Shown one piece after another: positions 55,317 to 64,000 of a DNA stretch of 64,000 nt. This stretch comes from Azospirillum tabaci (lineage in GTDB: Bacteria; Pseudomonadota; Alphaproteobacteria; Azospirillales; Azospirillaceae). The notes below the pieces were generated by a model. The model did no database searches. It was not told the origin of the DNA and saw only the letters and a program-made list of their open reading frames with translations. Each line of letters opens with the position of its first letter. Position 1 is the stretch's first letter. Position numbers and translations under genes: made by a program. Location: NCBI RefSeq assembly GCF_014596085.1, contig NZ_JACCJY010000001.1, positions 372,001 through 436,000 of the forward strand, read 5' to 3'.

Positions 55317-56762
55317 ATGAGCGACCTTGCCCGTCACATCGACTCCCTGTCCCGCGCCAGCGTGCTGTGCGTCGGCGACGTCATGCTCGACCGATTCATC
55401 TACGGGTCGGTCGACCGCGTGTCCCCCGAAGCGCCGATCCCCGTGCTGCGGATCGAGCGCGAGACGGCCATGCTCGGCGGCGCCGGCAACGTGGCCGCCA
55501 ACCTCATGGCGCTCGGCGCCGGCTGCCGCTTCGTGTCGGTGGTGGGCGAGGACGCGGCGGGGCTGGAGCTGGTGCGCCTCGTGGCGAAGGAGACGGGCGA
55601 CGGCGGCGGGCTGGTCGCCGAGACGGGGCGCCAGACCACCGTCAAGACGCGCTTCATCGGCGGTCGCCAGCAGCTTCTGCGCGCCGACGCCGAGACCATC
55701 GCCGCCATCGGGTCGGAGGAGGAGGTGATGGTCGCCGCCCGCACCGGCATGCTGACGGTCGGCGCGGTGATCCTGTCCGACTACGGCAAGGGCGTGCTGA
55801 CCGACGGGCTGGTGACTCAGCTCATCCAGGCGGCGCGGGAAGCCGGGCTTCCGGTCGTGGTCGATCCCAAGGGCGACGATTTCGGGCGGTACCGCGGGGC
55901 CAGCGTGATCACCCCCAACCGCAAGGAGCTGATGCAGGCCACCGGCATGCCCGCCGACACCGACGCCGAGGTCGAGGCCGCCTGCCGCTTCCTGCTGGAC
56001 AGCTGCGGCATCGACGCGGTGGTCGCCACGCGCAGCGAGCGCGGCATGTCCGTGGTCACCCGCGACGGCGCCACCCATCTGCCGGCCAACGCGCGCGAGG
56101 TCTTCGACGTGTCGGGCGCCGGCGACACGGTGGTGGCGACCCTGACCTCCGCCCTGTCGGTGGGGGTGGACCTGACCGACGCGGCGCGGCTGGCCAATCT
56201 GGCCGCCGGGATCGTGGTGGGGAAGGTCGGCACCGCGGTGGTCCGCGCGCCGGAGCTGCTGTCCGCCCTGCACGAGCAGGAATGGCGCAGCGGTGAGGAG
56301 AAGGTCGACACGCTGGAACAGGCCGTGGAGCGGGCCGAACGCTGGCGCGCCCGCGGCAAGCGGGTGGGCTTCACCAACGGCTGTTTCGATCTGCTGCACC
56401 CCGGCCACATCTCGCTGCTGAACCAGGCCAAGGCGGCCTGCGACGTGCTGGTGGTGGGGCTGAACAGCGACGCCTCGGTGAAGCGGCTGAAGGGCGAGAC
56501 CCGCCCGGTGCAGACCGAGACGGCGCGGGCGACGGTGCTCGCCTCGCTGGCCTGCGTCGATCTGGTGGTGATCTTCGGCGAGGACACGCCGGAGGACTTG
56601 ATCCGCGCCCTGCGGCCCGACGTGCTGGTCAAGGGGGCGGACTACACCGTCGCCACGGTGGTCGGCGCCGGGTTCGTGCAGAGCTACGGCGGCAAGGTCG
56701 TGCTGGCCGACCTCGTGGACGGCCAGAGCACGACCAACACCATCAAGCGCATGCAGCGCTGA
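55317..56762 (+). CDS. hldE: Bifunctional heptose-7-phosphate kinase / heptose-1-phosphate adenylyltransferase
   Basis: 481 residues, full length for HldE. The N-terminal ribokinase-type domain has VGDVMLDRFIYGSVDRVSPE, AMLGGAGNVAANLMALGAGC, VVDPKGDDFGRYRGASVITP NRKE and the catalytic VSGAGDTVVATLTSAL (Asp in GAGD). The C-terminal nucleotidyltransferase has VGFTNGCFDLLHPGHISLLN with the HxGH motif, and VLVKGADYTVATVVGAGFVQ. The two domains act in making ADP-heptose for LPS inner core. Together with kdsB, it shows a heptose/KDO-based core. The ATG at 55317 is the family start. Confidence 0.95.
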   Translation: MSDLARHIDSLSRASVLCVGDVMLDRFIYGSVDRVSPEAPIPVLRIERETAMLGGAGNVAANLMALGAGCRFVSVVGEDAAGLELVRLVAKETGDGGGLVAETGRQTTVKTRFIGGRQQLLRADAETIAAIGSEEEVMVAARTGMLTVGAVILSDYGKGVLTDGLVTQLIQAAREAGLPVVVDPKGDDFGRYRGASVITPNRKELMQATGMPADTDAEVEAACRFLLDSCGIDAVVATRSERGMSVVTRDGATHLPANAREVFDVSGAGDTVVATLTSALSVGVDLTDAARLANLAAGIVVGKVGTAVVRAPELLSALHEQEWRSGEEKVDTLEQAVERAERWRARGKRVGFTNGCFDLLHPGHISLLNQAKAACDVLVVGLNSDASVKRLKGETRPVQTETARATVLASLACVDLVVIFGEDTPEDLIRALRPDVLVKGADYTVATVVGAGFVQSYGGKVVLADLVDGQSTTNTIKRMQR

Positions 56763-56831
56763 ACACTGGGACGCGGAAATCGGGGCGCTGAAACCCCGGA
56801 GCCGAAGCTCCGGGGCGTCCGCGCCGCGCGA

Positions 56832-56990
56832 TCACATCTTCTTCTGGACGCTGTCCGACGAGCGCTCCATGGCGCGGCCGCCGGCCTGCACGTCCTCGCC
56901 CATGCCCCCGATGGTGTTGCAGGCGGCGAGGCTGGTGGTCAGGGCGGCGCCCAGGGCGGCGAAAAGGACGAGCTTCTTCAGGCTGCGCAT
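56832..56990 (-). CDS. Entericidin A/B-family lipoprotein
   Basis: 52 residues. MRSLKKLVLFAALGAALTTS leads to the lipobox SLAAC with lipidated Cys24, followed by NTIGGMGEDVQAGGRAMERS, the conserved entericidin pattern (CNT..G.G.D...G....). A good ribosome binding site (AGAGGAAA) precedes the ATG at 56990. In E. coli, EcnA/EcnB form a lipoprotein pair with proposed bacteriolytic and antidote activity; in alphaproteobacteria the lone homologues are small outer-membrane lipoproteins, often stress-induced. Convergent to hldE with about 70 bases between. Confidence 0.88.
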   Translation of the reverse strand: MRSLKKLVLFAALGAALTTSLAACNTIGGMGEDVQAGGRAMERSSDSVQKKM

Positions 56991-57114
56991 GGCATTTTCC
57001 TCTTGAGGTCGAAAACAATCGGCTGAAAAACGCGAGAAACCCACCAAGGGTTTCCGAAGACCCGCGATGCGGAAGGACAGTTCTCCACACTCAAACGGAT
57101 AGGGGAGGGCGCGC

Positions 57115-57996
57115 ATGTTCGAAGGGTTCACCCGCCACCGCATCGCCGCCGACGGCGCCGAGATCCACACGCTGGTCGGGGGCGAGGGGCCGCCGCTCCT
57201 TCTGCTTCATGGGTTTCCGCAGTGCCACGCCCTGTGGAACCGGGTCGCGCCGCGGCTGGCCGAGCGCTTCACCGTGGTGCTGACCGACCTGCGGGGGTAC
57301 GGCCAATCGTCGAAGCCGCCGGGCGATTCCGCGCACGAGACCTACTGCAAACGCACCAACGGGCGCGATCAGGTGGCGGTGATGGCGGCGCTGGGCTTCG
57401 ACCGCTTCCGGCTGGCCGGGCACGATCGCGGCGCGCGGGTGGCCCACCGGCTCGTCCTGGACCATCCCGAGCGGGTCGAGCGCGTGGCCTTCCTGGATGT
57501 GGTGCCGACGCTGGAGGTCTTCGCCCGCATCGACCAGCGCATGGCGACCGCCTATTACCACTGGTTCTTCCTGATTCAGCCGAACCGTCTGGCGGAACGG
57601 CTGATCGGGGCGGACCCCGACTTCTATCTGGGGCAAGTGCTCGGCTCCATCGGCAGCAGCGCCGACATCTTCGAGCCGGAGGCGATGGAGGCCTACCGCA
57701 CCGCCTTCCGCGATCCCGCCACCGTCCACGCCATGTGCGAGGACTACCGCGCCGCGGCGAGCATCGACTTGGAGCACGACCGGGCGGACCGGGCGGCGGG
57801 CCGCAAGGTGGCGTGCCCGGCCCTGTTCCTGTGGGGCCGCAACAGCGCGGTCGGACGCCTCTACGACGATCCGCTGGGCATCTGGCGCGCCTACGCCCCG
57901 GCCATCGAAGGCCATGTGATGCCCGCCGGCCATTTCATCCCCGAGGAGGCGCCGGAGGAGACGGCGCGGGCGCTGCTGGATTTCTTCTCCGGCTGA
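57115..57996 (+). CDS. Alpha/beta hydrolase, haloacetate (fluoroacetate) dehalogenase-like
   Basis: 293 residues. Nucleophile motif AGHDRGARVAHRLVLDHPER with Asp104; Arg105 and Arg108 match the carboxylate-binding arginines of fluoroacetate dehalogenases. His149-Trp150 in AYYHWFF and Tyr211 in CEDYRAA match the halide-binding His-Trp-Tyr set, Asp128 and His273 (AGHFIPEEAP) complete the triad. HGFPQCHALWNRV is the oxyanion region. Thus every residue known to matter for C-F or C-Cl cleavage is present by position; activity remains inference because close relatives may be epoxide hydrolases or dechlorinases only. Cytoplasmic. Ribosome binding site GGGGAGGG precedes the ATG. Divergent from entericidin. 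Confidence 0.85.
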   Translation: MFEGFTRHRIAADGAEIHTLVGGEGPPLLLLHGFPQCHALWNRVAPRLAERFTVVLTDLRGYGQSSKPPGDSAHETYCKRTNGRDQVAVMAALGFDRFRLAGHDRGARVAHRLVLDHPERVERVAFLDVVPTLEVFARIDQRMATAYYHWFFLIQPNRLAERLIGADPDFYLGQVLGSIGSSADIFEPEAMEAYRTAFRDPATVHAMCEDYRAAASIDLEHDRADRAAGRKVACPALFLWGRNSAVGRLYDDPLGIWRAYAPAIEGHVMPAGHFIPEEAPEETARALLDFFSG

Positions 57997-58081
57997 TCCT
58001 CACGCCGCGCATCGCGGAACCGTCCCTTTGCCGAGGCCCGGACCCTCGTTCCGGCCCGGCATCAACGAAAGGGACATCGCC

Positions 58082-58723
58082 ATGCGTTGCCAGCAGCTTC
58101 TGACCACCATCCAGGGGTGCATCGCCAACGGCACCACCAACGGCGCGCGCGCCGCCGTCTTCGCGCAGAACGCCAACATCCGCGGCGGCTGGGAAGTCTG
58201 GCTGCAGCTCGAGATCGCCCACGGCTTCCTGAACATCGCCGGCAACTGGACCTGCGAGCGGGAGCGGCCCTATCCCTCCACCAACGCCGCGAATCCCTAC
58301 CTGACCTACGCGGCGGGCGGCCCGGCCTGGGGGGTGACCAACAACATCAACGCCGCCGCCCGCGCCGATTTCTACCTTCACCGCAACGCGGCCCCGACCG
58401 ACGACAGCTACATCGAATTGAAATGCATCAACCCCAACCACGCCACGCCCCTTCAGGACGCCTGGAACCGCTTCAACGCGGACGTGGTCAAGCAGCAGAC
58501 GCTGCGCGGCGGCAACGCCGGGCTGAATTACGTCTCCCTCCTGGCGACCTTCGGCACGTTCCAGGCGGCGGAGGTGGCAGGTCCCAATCCAACCCTCGGC
58601 TGGTACTGGGCCGGTGGACGGTCCGCCTACGTGTACGACATGGCCAACAACCAGGTCACCACCCTGGCGAACGTCGCCCAGGGCGGCGCCCCGCGCTTCT
58701 TCCTCGTCGCCGTTTCGGTGTGA
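58082..58723 (+). CDS. Hypothetical protein with a PD-(D/E)XK-like motif
   Basis: 213 residues from ATG 58082, preceded by AAAGGGA; a longer frame exists but lacks a ribosome binding site. Segments: MRCQQLLTTIQGCIANGTTN, GGWEVWLQLEIAHGFLNIAG (helix with a conserved-looking Glu), then ARADFYLHRNAAPTDDSYIE running into LKCINPNH, and a C-terminal YVSLLATFGTF strand. 'E..., then hydrophobic-Asp-hydrophobic (ADFYL), then I-E-L-K' is the order of active-site residues in PD-(D/E)XK nucleases and related folds. Neighbouring restriction or repair genes are absent. If not a nuclease it may be a diverged, non-catalytic relative. Lies between the dehalogenase-like gene and lpd. Confidence 0.6.
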   Translation: MRCQQLLTTIQGCIANGTTNGARAAVFAQNANIRGGWEVWLQLEIAHGFLNIAGNWTCERERPYPSTNAANPYLTYAAGGPAWGVTNNINAAARADFYLHRNAAPTDDSYIELKCINPNHATPLQDAWNRFNADVVKQQTLRGGNAGLNYVSLLATFGTFQAAEVAGPNPTLGWYWAGGRSAYVYDMANNQVTTLANVAQGGAPRFFLVAVSV

Positions 58724-58930
58724 TGCGGCCGGGAAAGCGGTCCCGGTCCCCCTCATTCCGGCATGGGTTCCGGCCGTTCCCATGCCGGTCCTTCAACCCG
58801 GCATCCCTCCCCCCGGACGAACTGTCCCGTTGCCAGTTGGCGTGAGCGGCGGCATAAATCGGCGCGCGGCCCTCCCCGCTGGACGGGAAGGCTTTTGGCA
58901 AACACAAAAATGGCGGAAGGAAAGCCCCCA

Positions 58931-60331
58931 ATGGCTGAAAGCACTTTCGACGTCGTCGTGGTCGGCGGCGGTCCCGGCGGGTATGTCTGCGCGATCCGTG
59001 CGGCGCAGCTCGGTTTCAAGGTTGCCTGCGTCGAGAAGCGCAGCGCGCTGGGCGGCACCTGCCTGAATGTGGGCTGCATCCCCTCCAAGGCGCTGCTCGC
59101 CGCGTCGGAAAAGTATGAGGAGGCCAAGCACGGCCTCGCCAAGTTCGGCATCAAGGTCGACGGCGTGGAACTGGACCTGCCGGGCATGCTGTCCCACAAG
59201 GACAAGGTCGTCAAAGAGAACACCGGCGGCATCGAGTTCCTGTTCAAGAAGAACAAGATCGCCTGGCTGAAGGGTGCGGGCCGCATCACCGCCCCGAACA
59301 CCGTTGAGGTCGAAGGCATCGGCACCGTCACGGCGTCCAAGGCCATCGTCATCGCCACCGGCTCGGAAGTCACCCCGCTGCCGGGCATCGAGATCGACGA
59401 GCAGAAGATCGTCTCCTCCACCGGCGCCCTGGAGCTGCCGGAGGTGCCGAAGCGCCTCGTCGTCATCGGCGGCGGCGTGATCGGTCTGGAGCTGGGTTCG
59501 GTCTGGGGCCGCCTCGGCGCCGAGGTCACGGTCGTGGAGTTCCTGGACCGCATCCTGCCGACCATGGACGGTGAAGTGTCCAAGCAGATGCAGCGCATCC
59601 TCGGCAAGCAGGGCATGACCTTCAAGCTCGGTTCCAAGGTCACCGGCGCCAAGGTCACCAACACCGGCGTCACCCTGTCGGTCGAGCCCGCCGCCGGCGG
59701 CACCGCCGAGGAGATCGAGGCCGACGTCGTGCTGGTCGCCATCGGGCGCCGCGCCTACACCAACGGCCTGGGCCTCGACACCGTCGGCGTGGAGATGGAC
59801 AACCGCGGCCGCGTGAAGATCGGCAAGCATTTCGAGACCAACGTGCCGGGCATCTACGCCATCGGCGACGTGGTCGAAGGTCCGATGCTGGCCCACAAGG
59901 CCGAGGAGGAGGGCGTCGCGCTCGCCGAGCTGCTGGCCGGCCAGGCGGGCCACGTCAACCACGACCTCGTCCCCGGCGTCGTCTACACCTGGCCGGAAGT
60001 GGCCGCGGTCGGCAAGACCGAGGAGGAGCTGAAGGCCGCCGGCACCGCTTATAAGGCGGGCAAGTTCCCCTTCACCGCCAACGGCCGCGCCCGCGCCAGC
60101 GGCACGACCGACGGCTTCGTGAAGATCCTGGCCGACGCGCGCACCGACAAGGTGCTGGGCGTCCACATGGTCGGCCCGAACGTGTCGGAGATGGTGGCCG
60201 AGCTGGCCGTGGCGATGGAGTTCAGCGCGTCCGCCGAGGACATCGCCCGCACCTGCCACGCCCACCCGACCCTGTCGGAAGTGACCAAGGAAGCCGCCCT
60301 CGCCGTGGACGGCCGCGCCCTGCACATCTAA
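58931..60331 (+). CDS. lpd: Dihydrolipoyl dehydrogenase
   Basis: 466 residues. [20 protein letters not shown] (FAD Rossmann), the redox-active pair in [16 protein letters not shown] (Cys44, Cys49), the NAD motif [40 protein letters not shown], and the C-terminal [14 protein letters not shown] with the catalytic His-Glu are complete. It reoxidises lipoyl domains of the pyruvate or 2-oxoglutarate dehydrogenase complexes. The usual partners (sucA, sucB or pdh genes) are not within this window upstream, where instead a hypothetical gene sits. ATG 58931 follows GGAAGGAAAG; an ATG at 58910 is also in frame. Confidence 0.95.
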   Translation: MAESTFDVVVVGGGPGGYVCAIRAAQLGFKVACVEKRSALGGTCLNVGCIPSKALLAASEKYEEAKHGLAKFGIKVDGVELDLPGMLSHKDKVVKENTGGIEFLFKKNKIAWLKGAGRITAPNTVEVEGIGTVTASKAIVIATGSEVTPLPGIEIDEQKIVSSTGALELPEVPKRLVVIGGGVIGLELGSVWGRLGAEVTVVEFLDRILPTMDGEVSKQMQRILGKQGMTFKLGSKVTGAKVTNTGVTLSVEPAAGGTAEEIEADVVLVAIGRRAYTNGLGLDTVGVEMDNRGRVKIGKHFETNVPGIYAIGDVVEGPMLAHKAEEEGVALAELLAGQAGHVNHDLVPGVVYTWPEVAAVGKTEEELKAAGTAYKAGKFPFTANGRARASGTTDGFVKILADARTDKVLGVHMVGPNVSEMVAELAVAMEFSASAEDIARTCHAHPTLSEVTKEAALAVDGRALHI

Positions 60332-60344
60332 GGCGCGTCTCTTC

Positions 60345-60419
60345 TCCCTCCCCTGCGAAAGCGGGGGAGGCCCCTTTTCCCCCTCCCCTGCGAAGCGGGG
60401 GGGGTCGGGGAGGGGGCAA
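60345..60419. repeat. Type A palindromic repeat between convergent lpd and xerC
   Basis: TCCCTCCCCTGCGAAAGCGG and CCCTCCCCTGCGAAGCGGGG, ending GGTCGGGGAGGGGGC. Two tandem hairpins; the shortest intergenic copy. Lies between the two stop codons. Confidence 0.72.
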
Positions 60420-60440
60420 AGCACCTCCCGCCCTCCGACC

Positions 60441-61400
60441 CTACGGCGTCTTCTTCGCCCGTGGGTGCGCCGAGCGGTACACCTGCATCAGCTGCTCGCT
60501 CTCCACGTCCGTGTAGCGCTGCGTCGTCGATAGCGAGGCGTGGCCGAGCAGATCCTGGATCGCCCGCAGGTCCCCGCCGCCCGCCAGCAGATGCGTGGCG
60601 AAGCTGTGCCGCAGCGCGTGCGGCGTCGCGGTCTCCGGCAGCCCCATCAGGCGGCGCAGGTCGCGCATCCGCCGCTGCGCGATGGCCGGGGCGAGTTGCC
60701 CGCCGCGCACCCCGACGAACAGCGGCGCGTCCGGCCCCTGGCGGTAAGGGCAGGCATCCATATAGGCCAGCACCGCCTCCGTCACCGCCGGCAGCACCGG
60801 GACGATCCGTTCCTTGTTGCCCTTGCCGGTGACGCGCAGCGTCTCGCCCAGCGGCGCCTCGCGGCGCGTCAGGTTCAGCGCCTCCGAGATGCGCAGGCCG
60901 CAGCCGTAGAGCAGGGTGAACAGCGCCCGGTCGCGCTTGCCGACCCACGGCTCGTCCGGCTCCTTCTCCGATTCCTCCAGCAGGCGATCGGCGTCCAGAA
61001 CGGTCAGCGGCTTGGGCGCCGGGCGCTTGATGCGCGGGCCGGAGAAGGTGTTGATCGCCGGGTTGTGCAGGCGCCCGTCGCGGTCCATCCAGCGGAAGAG
61101 GTTGCGCACCGACGACAAGGCGCGCGACCGGCTGTTGGAGCCGATCCCCTTCATGGCGAGGTGGGACAGCCAAGAGCGGAAGTCGGTAACGGTCAACGCG
61201 GCGAGGTCGTTCATCGACGGCGGCTTCGCCTGATAGCCGGTGATGAACTCCAGGAAGGTCGCGACGTCGCCGATGTAGGCGGTCAGCGTGTGGGGCGAGA
61301 CGTTGCGCTCGCTCTCCATCCAGCGGCGCCAGTGGCCCAGCACGTCCTGCACGTCGGGCTGGGCGGCGAAGCCGAGGACGGGGTTCTGTTTTCCGGTCAT
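60441..61400 (-). CDS. xerC: Tyrosine recombinase XerC
   Basis: 319 residues. The SAM-like N-domain (LGHWRRWMESERNVSPHTLT AYIGD) is followed by the catalytic domain with all residues: Arg170 (GCGLRISEAL), Lys193 (VTGKGNKERIV), His261/Arg264 (TPHALRHSFATHLL), His287 (LLGHASLSTTQRY) and nucleophile Tyr296. Xer recombinases resolve chromosome dimers at dif. Assignment to XerC instead of XerD is by similarity of the N-domain and by its neighbours (DUF484, priA), a grouping also found in other bacteria. It is the last of a minus-strand run fsa, DUF484, xerC. Confidence 0.92.
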   Translation of the reverse strand: MTGKQNPVLGFAAQPDVQDVLGHWRRWMESERNVSPHTLTAYIGDVATFLEFITGYQAKPPSMNDLAALTVTDFRSWLSHLAMKGIGSNSRSRALSSVRNLFRWMDRDGRLHNPAINTFSGPRIKRPAPKPLTVLDADRLLEESEKEPDEPWVGKRDRALFTLLYGCGLRISEALNLTRREAPLGETLRVTGKGNKERIVPVLPAVTEAVLAYMDACPYRQGPDAPLFVGVRGGQLAPAIAQRRMRDLRRLMGLPETATPHALRHSFATHLLAGGGDLRAIQDLLGHASLSTTQRYTDVESEQLMQVYRSAHPRAKKTP

Positions 61401-61413
61401 TCGCTCTTGCGGT

Positions 61414-62127
61414 TCAGGCCGGCAGTTCGAGCCAGCCGCGGATCACCCGCTCGACCACACGGGCGAGGAAGCCGACCAGCTCGGTGCCCTGGCCGCTGTG
61501 GAAGGTGTCCGGCTCGCGGCTGCCGAAGGCCAGCATGCCGTCCGGCGTCTCGCTGGACACCTGGAGGCGGATCAGAATTTCCGACCGCACCAGCCCGGCG
61601 CCGGGGCCGTACAGCTCCGGATCGCCCTGGATGTCGGCGTTCAGCGCCACGTCGGCCTTGCCCAGCCAGCGGTCGACGGTTCCGGGCTCGACCACCCGGA
61701 CCCCAGAAGTCTGGACATGCGGGGTGTCCTGGCCGTTCGACTCGACGATCAGGCAGGCGACGTCCAGGTCGAGGAGGACCGCCAGATCGGTGGTGATGGT
61801 CTGGATGAGCTGCTCGAAGCTCTGCGCGTCGAGGAGGAACAGCACCGCCGCGTGGATGCGGTTCTGGCTGTTCATGTTGGCGCGCGAGGTGCCGATCAGC
61901 TCGCGCTGCTGGTCCTTCAGCAGGCGGACCTCGCCGCGCAGCCGCTCGACCATGTAGGCCTGCAGGTCCACCACCCCGCGCCCGCGGTCCTGCGACGGCG
62001 GGGTCAGGTGGTGGACCAGATCACCGTGATGGACCAGGAAGTCGGGGTGATCCCGCAGGTAGGCGCACACCTCCTCGGCGGTCGGCGCGTCCTTCCGGTG
62101 GGGGGTGTGTCCCGGCTCCCGGCCCAT
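61414..62127 (-). CDS. DUF484 family protein
   Basis: 237 residues. VCAYLRDHPDFLVHHGDLVH, then a coiled stretch VERLRGEVRLLKDQQRELIG TSRANMNSQNRIH and a GAF-like domain (LAVLLDLDVACLIVESNGQD, GMLAFGSREPDTFHSGQGTE) match DUF484. The family is regularly found directly upstream of xerC, as here (13 bases between). The GAF-like fold suggests ligand binding; role unknown, possibly linked to chromosome dimer resolution. Ten bases separate it from fsa. Confidence 0.9.
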   Translation of the reverse strand: MGREPGHTPHRKDAPTAEEVCAYLRDHPDFLVHHGDLVHHLTPPSQDRGRGVVDLQAYMVERLRGEVRLLKDQQRELIGTSRANMNSQNRIHAAVLFLLDAQSFEQLIQTITTDLAVLLDLDVACLIVESNGQDTPHVQTSGVRVVEPGTVDRWLGKADVALNADIQGDPELYGPGAGLVRSEILIRLQVSSETPDGMLAFGSREPDTFHSGQGTELVGFLARVVERVIRGWLELPA

Positions 62128-62137
62128 GCTGCTGTCC

Positions 62138-62794
62138 TCAGAGGATGGACTGGCCGGTCTTCTGCCAGTCCGCCACGAACTGGGCCAGGCCCTTGTCGGT
62201 CAGCGGGTGGTTGAAGAGCTGCTTCAGCACCGACGGCGGGGCGGTGACGACGTGGGCGCCCAGGCGGGCGGAGTCGACGATGTGGATCGGGTTGCGGATC
62301 GAGGCAACCAGCACCTCGGTCTTGAAGTAATCGTAGTTGCTGTAAATCTCCACGATGTCGGCGATCAGGCCCATGCCGTCCTGCCCGATGTCGTCCAGCC
62401 GGCCGACGAAGGGCGACACGAAGCTGGCGCCGGCCTTGGCGGCCAGGATCGCCTGGGCCGGGGAGAAGCACAGCGTGACGTTGACCATCGTCCCTTCGGA
62501 GGACAGCGCCTTGCACGTCTTCAGGCCGGCCTGGGTCAGCGGAACCTTGACCGCGACGTTGTCGGCGATCTTGGCAAGCTTCTTTCCTTCCGCCAGCATG
62601 GTCTCGAAGTCGGTGGACGCCACCTCGGCGCTGACCGGGCCGCTCACCACATCACAAATTTCGGCCACGAGGTCGAGGAAGCTGCGACCGGTCTTGGCGA
62701 CGAGGGAGGGGTTGGTGGTAACACCGTCCAGCAGGCCGGTGTCGGCCAGATCGCGGATCTCGGCGATGTCGGCGGTGTCAACGAAGAACTTCAT
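62138..62794 (-). CDS. fsa: Fructose-6-phosphate aldolase / small transaldolase
   Basis: 218 residues, the short transaldolase form (TalC/FSA). [37 protein letters not shown], the Schiff-base lysine in [40 protein letters not shown], and [20 protein letters not shown] are intact. Enzymes of this size either transfer dihydroxyacetone (transaldolase) or cleave fructose 6-phosphate; one residue near the active site decides (Gln in FSA, Glu in transaldolase) and I cannot place it securely. In alphaproteobacteria fsa commonly borders priA. Divergent from priA with about 90 bases between the starts. Confidence 0.92.
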   Translation of the reverse strand: MKFFVDTADIAEIRDLADTGLLDGVTTNPSLVAKTGRSFLDLVAEICDVVSGPVSAEVASTDFETMLAEGKKLAKIADNVAVKVPLTQAGLKTCKALSSEGTMVNVTLCFSPAQAILAAKAGASFVSPFVGRLDDIGQDGMGLIADIVEIYSNYDYFKTEVLVASIRNPIHIVDSARLGAHVVTAPPSVLKQLFNHPLTDKGLAQFVADWQKTGQSIL

Positions 62795-62882
62795 GACCAG
62801 GAATCCATGCTTGCTGAGGAAGAGCGCGCCCTGTTGCCCGGGATTCGGTGCCCGGCGTCGCGGCCAGGGGGCACTTTAGCCG

Positions 62883-64000
62883 ATGCGTGAAAATTCCGCC
62901 AGATCCGGGGGGCCGGCACAGGCCCTTCTGCCGGGCACCACGCTGCCGGACCCGGACCCGCGCGTCCGCGTGCTGCTGCCGCTGCCGCTGCGCGAGGCCT
63001 ACGACTACCGCGTGCCCGCCGGGATGACCCTCGTCCCCGGCGACTACGTGGAGGTTCCGCTTGGGCCGCGCCGCGTGCTCGGGGTGGTGTGGGGCGACGG
63101 CGCCGGAGTCGTGGAGGCCGCGCGGCTGAAGCCGGTGGTCCGCCGCTTCGACGTGCCGCCGATGCCCGAGGTCGAGCGCAAGTTCGTGGAGTGGGTCGCC
63201 GCCTACACCATGACGCCGCCGGGCCATGTGCTGCGCATGGCGATCAGCGTGCCGTCGGCGCTGGAGCCGGCGAAGGCCATGCTCGCCTACCTGCGCAAGC
63301 CGGACGCCGAGCCGCCCCCCGGCTTCAAGATGACCGACCCGCGGCGGCGCGTGCTGGCCCTGCTGGACGATGGCCCGCCGCGCACCCCGGCGGAGCTGGC
63401 GGAGGAGGCCGGCTGCGGCGTCACCGTGGTGCGCGGGCTGGCCGAGGCGGGGATGCTGGAGCCGGTGCTGCTCCAGCCGACCAAGCTCGGGCGGCCGGAC
63501 TGCCACCGCCCCGGCCCGACCTTGTCCGCCGACCAGGAGGCCGCGGCGGCCGACCTGCGCGCCCGCGTGGAATCCGGCGTCTATTCCACCGTGCTGCTCG
63601 ACGGGGTGACCGGCTCCGGCAAGACGGAGGTCTATTACGAGGCGATCGCCGCCGCCCTGAAGGCGGGCAAGCAGGCGCTGGTGCTGCTGCCCGAAATCGC
63701 CCTGTCGGCGCAGTGGCTGGAGCGCTTCGCCCGCCGCTTCGGCGCGCCGCCGGCGGAATGGCATTCCGAACTGACCGGGGCGCAGCGCCGCGACACCTGG
63801 AGGGCGGTGGCGAACGGCGAGGTGCCGGTGGTGGTCGGCGCCCGCTCCGCCCTGTTCCTGCCCTACAAGAATCTCGGCGTGATCATCATCGACGAGGAGC
63901 ACGACTCCGCCTACAAGCAGGAGGAGGGGTCGATCTACCACGCCCGCGACATGGCCGTCGCCCGGGCGCATCTCGGCGGCATCCCCACCGTGCTGGTCTC
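62883..64000 (+). CDS. priA: Primosomal protein N' (PriA), N-terminal part (runs off the window)
   Basis: 372 residues visible. The 3' DNA-binding domain is [20 protein letters not shown] and [25 protein letters not shown] winged-helix part ([20 protein letters not shown]) follows, then the helicase: [20 protein letters not shown] (Walker A), [51 protein letters not shown] (Walker B DEEH). PriA restarts stalled replication forks. ATG 62883 opens an alanine/proline-rich 25-residue leader before the domain. The zinc-binding and C-terminal half lies beyond the window. Confidence 0.95.
   Translation, partial: MRENSARSGGPAQALLPGTTLPDPDPRVRVLLPLPLREAYDYRVPAGMTLVPGDYVEVPLGPRRVLGVVWGDGAGVVEAARLKPVVRRFDVPPMPEVERKFVEWVAAYTMTPPGHVLRMAISVPSALEPAKAMLAYLRKPDAEPPPGFKMTDPRRRVLALLDDGPPRTPAELAEEAGCGVTVVRGLAEAGMLEPVLLQPTKLGRPDCHRPGPTLSADQEAAAADLRARVESGVYSTVLLDGVTGSGKTEVYYEAIAAALKAGKQALVLLPEIALSAQWLERFARRFGAPPAEWHSELTGAQRRDTWRAVANGEVPVVVGARSALFLPYKNLGVIIIDEEHDSAYKQEEGSIYHARDMAVARAHLGGIPTVLV

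Overview
The window is a 64 kb stretch of a very GC-rich alphaproteobacterial chromosome. Gene content (alphaproteobacterial LexA boxes of the GAAC-N7-GAAC type, the imuA/imuB/dnaE2 mutasome, ffs-dnaX-ybaB-recR, pheA-kdsB-cytochrome c, a membrane-anchored c-type cytochrome, hldE/kdsB for LPS, FliG) and base composition fit Rhodospirillales, most likely Azospirillum; the genus is an inference from memory of gene style, not a search. Almost all of it is single-copy core or transport DNA with short intergenic gaps. I saw no tRNA, rRNA, prophage, transposase or CRISPR array.

Layout: (1) 0-4 kb: end of an enoyl-CoA hydratase gene and a dipeptide-type ABC importer (binding protein plus two permeases, no ATPase here). 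(2) 4-9.3 kb: PrcB-like lipoprotein, glutathione transferase, anaerobic hemN behind a perfect FNR/FixK box, DUF4112 protein, a 0.5 kb gene-free stretch, a zinc-ribbon protein and a Tim44-like membrane protein that appears coupled to a 15-codon leader ORF. (3) 9.3-17.2 kb: the SOS mutasome in two halves, imuA on the plus strand and imuB-dnaE2 on the minus strand, each with its own LexA box; between them a 56-aa protein, a DTW-domain tRNA modification enzyme, a 25-aa membrane peptide and a tyrosine phosphatase. (4) 17.2-26 kb: lipoprotein, HupE-like and TAXI proteins, a second glutathione transferase, leucyl aminopeptidase, a lone fliG, an RHH/ParE toxin-antitoxin pair, MarR regulator, GhrA-like reductase, RluE-like pseudouridine synthase. 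(5) 26-36 kb: a yejABEF-type peptide importer with two yejA copies around a DUF3137 gene and a Phd/PIN toxin-antitoxin pair wedged between yejE and yejF. (6) 36-47 kb: aquaporin, two small proteins, hisN, nudC, pheA, kdsB, cytochrome c, SRP RNA, dnaX-ybaB-recR, pgk. (7) 47-64 kb: a methyltransferase, CYTH-CHAD triphosphatase, a lone ParA ATPase, a frameshifted sensor kinase, DUF4405 protein, a trans-aconitate methyltransferase, a second sensor kinase, hldE, entericidin, haloacetate dehalogenase-like hydrolase, a possible PD-(D/E)XK protein, lpd, xerC, DUF484, fsa and the start of priA.

A family of CT/GA-rich palindromic repeats (about 75-140 bp) is scattered through the window. Eight copies are intergenic, and five of these lie exactly between convergent gene ends. 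Two more lie inside reading frames of the SOS mutasome: a full-length copy read through in frame in dnaE2 and a short piece in imuB. This, the toxin-antitoxin pair inside the yej operon, the doubled yejA with DUF3137, and the kinase whose H-box is removed by two compensating frameshifts are the observations I would follow first. All functional names rest on motif reading; no database search was possible.
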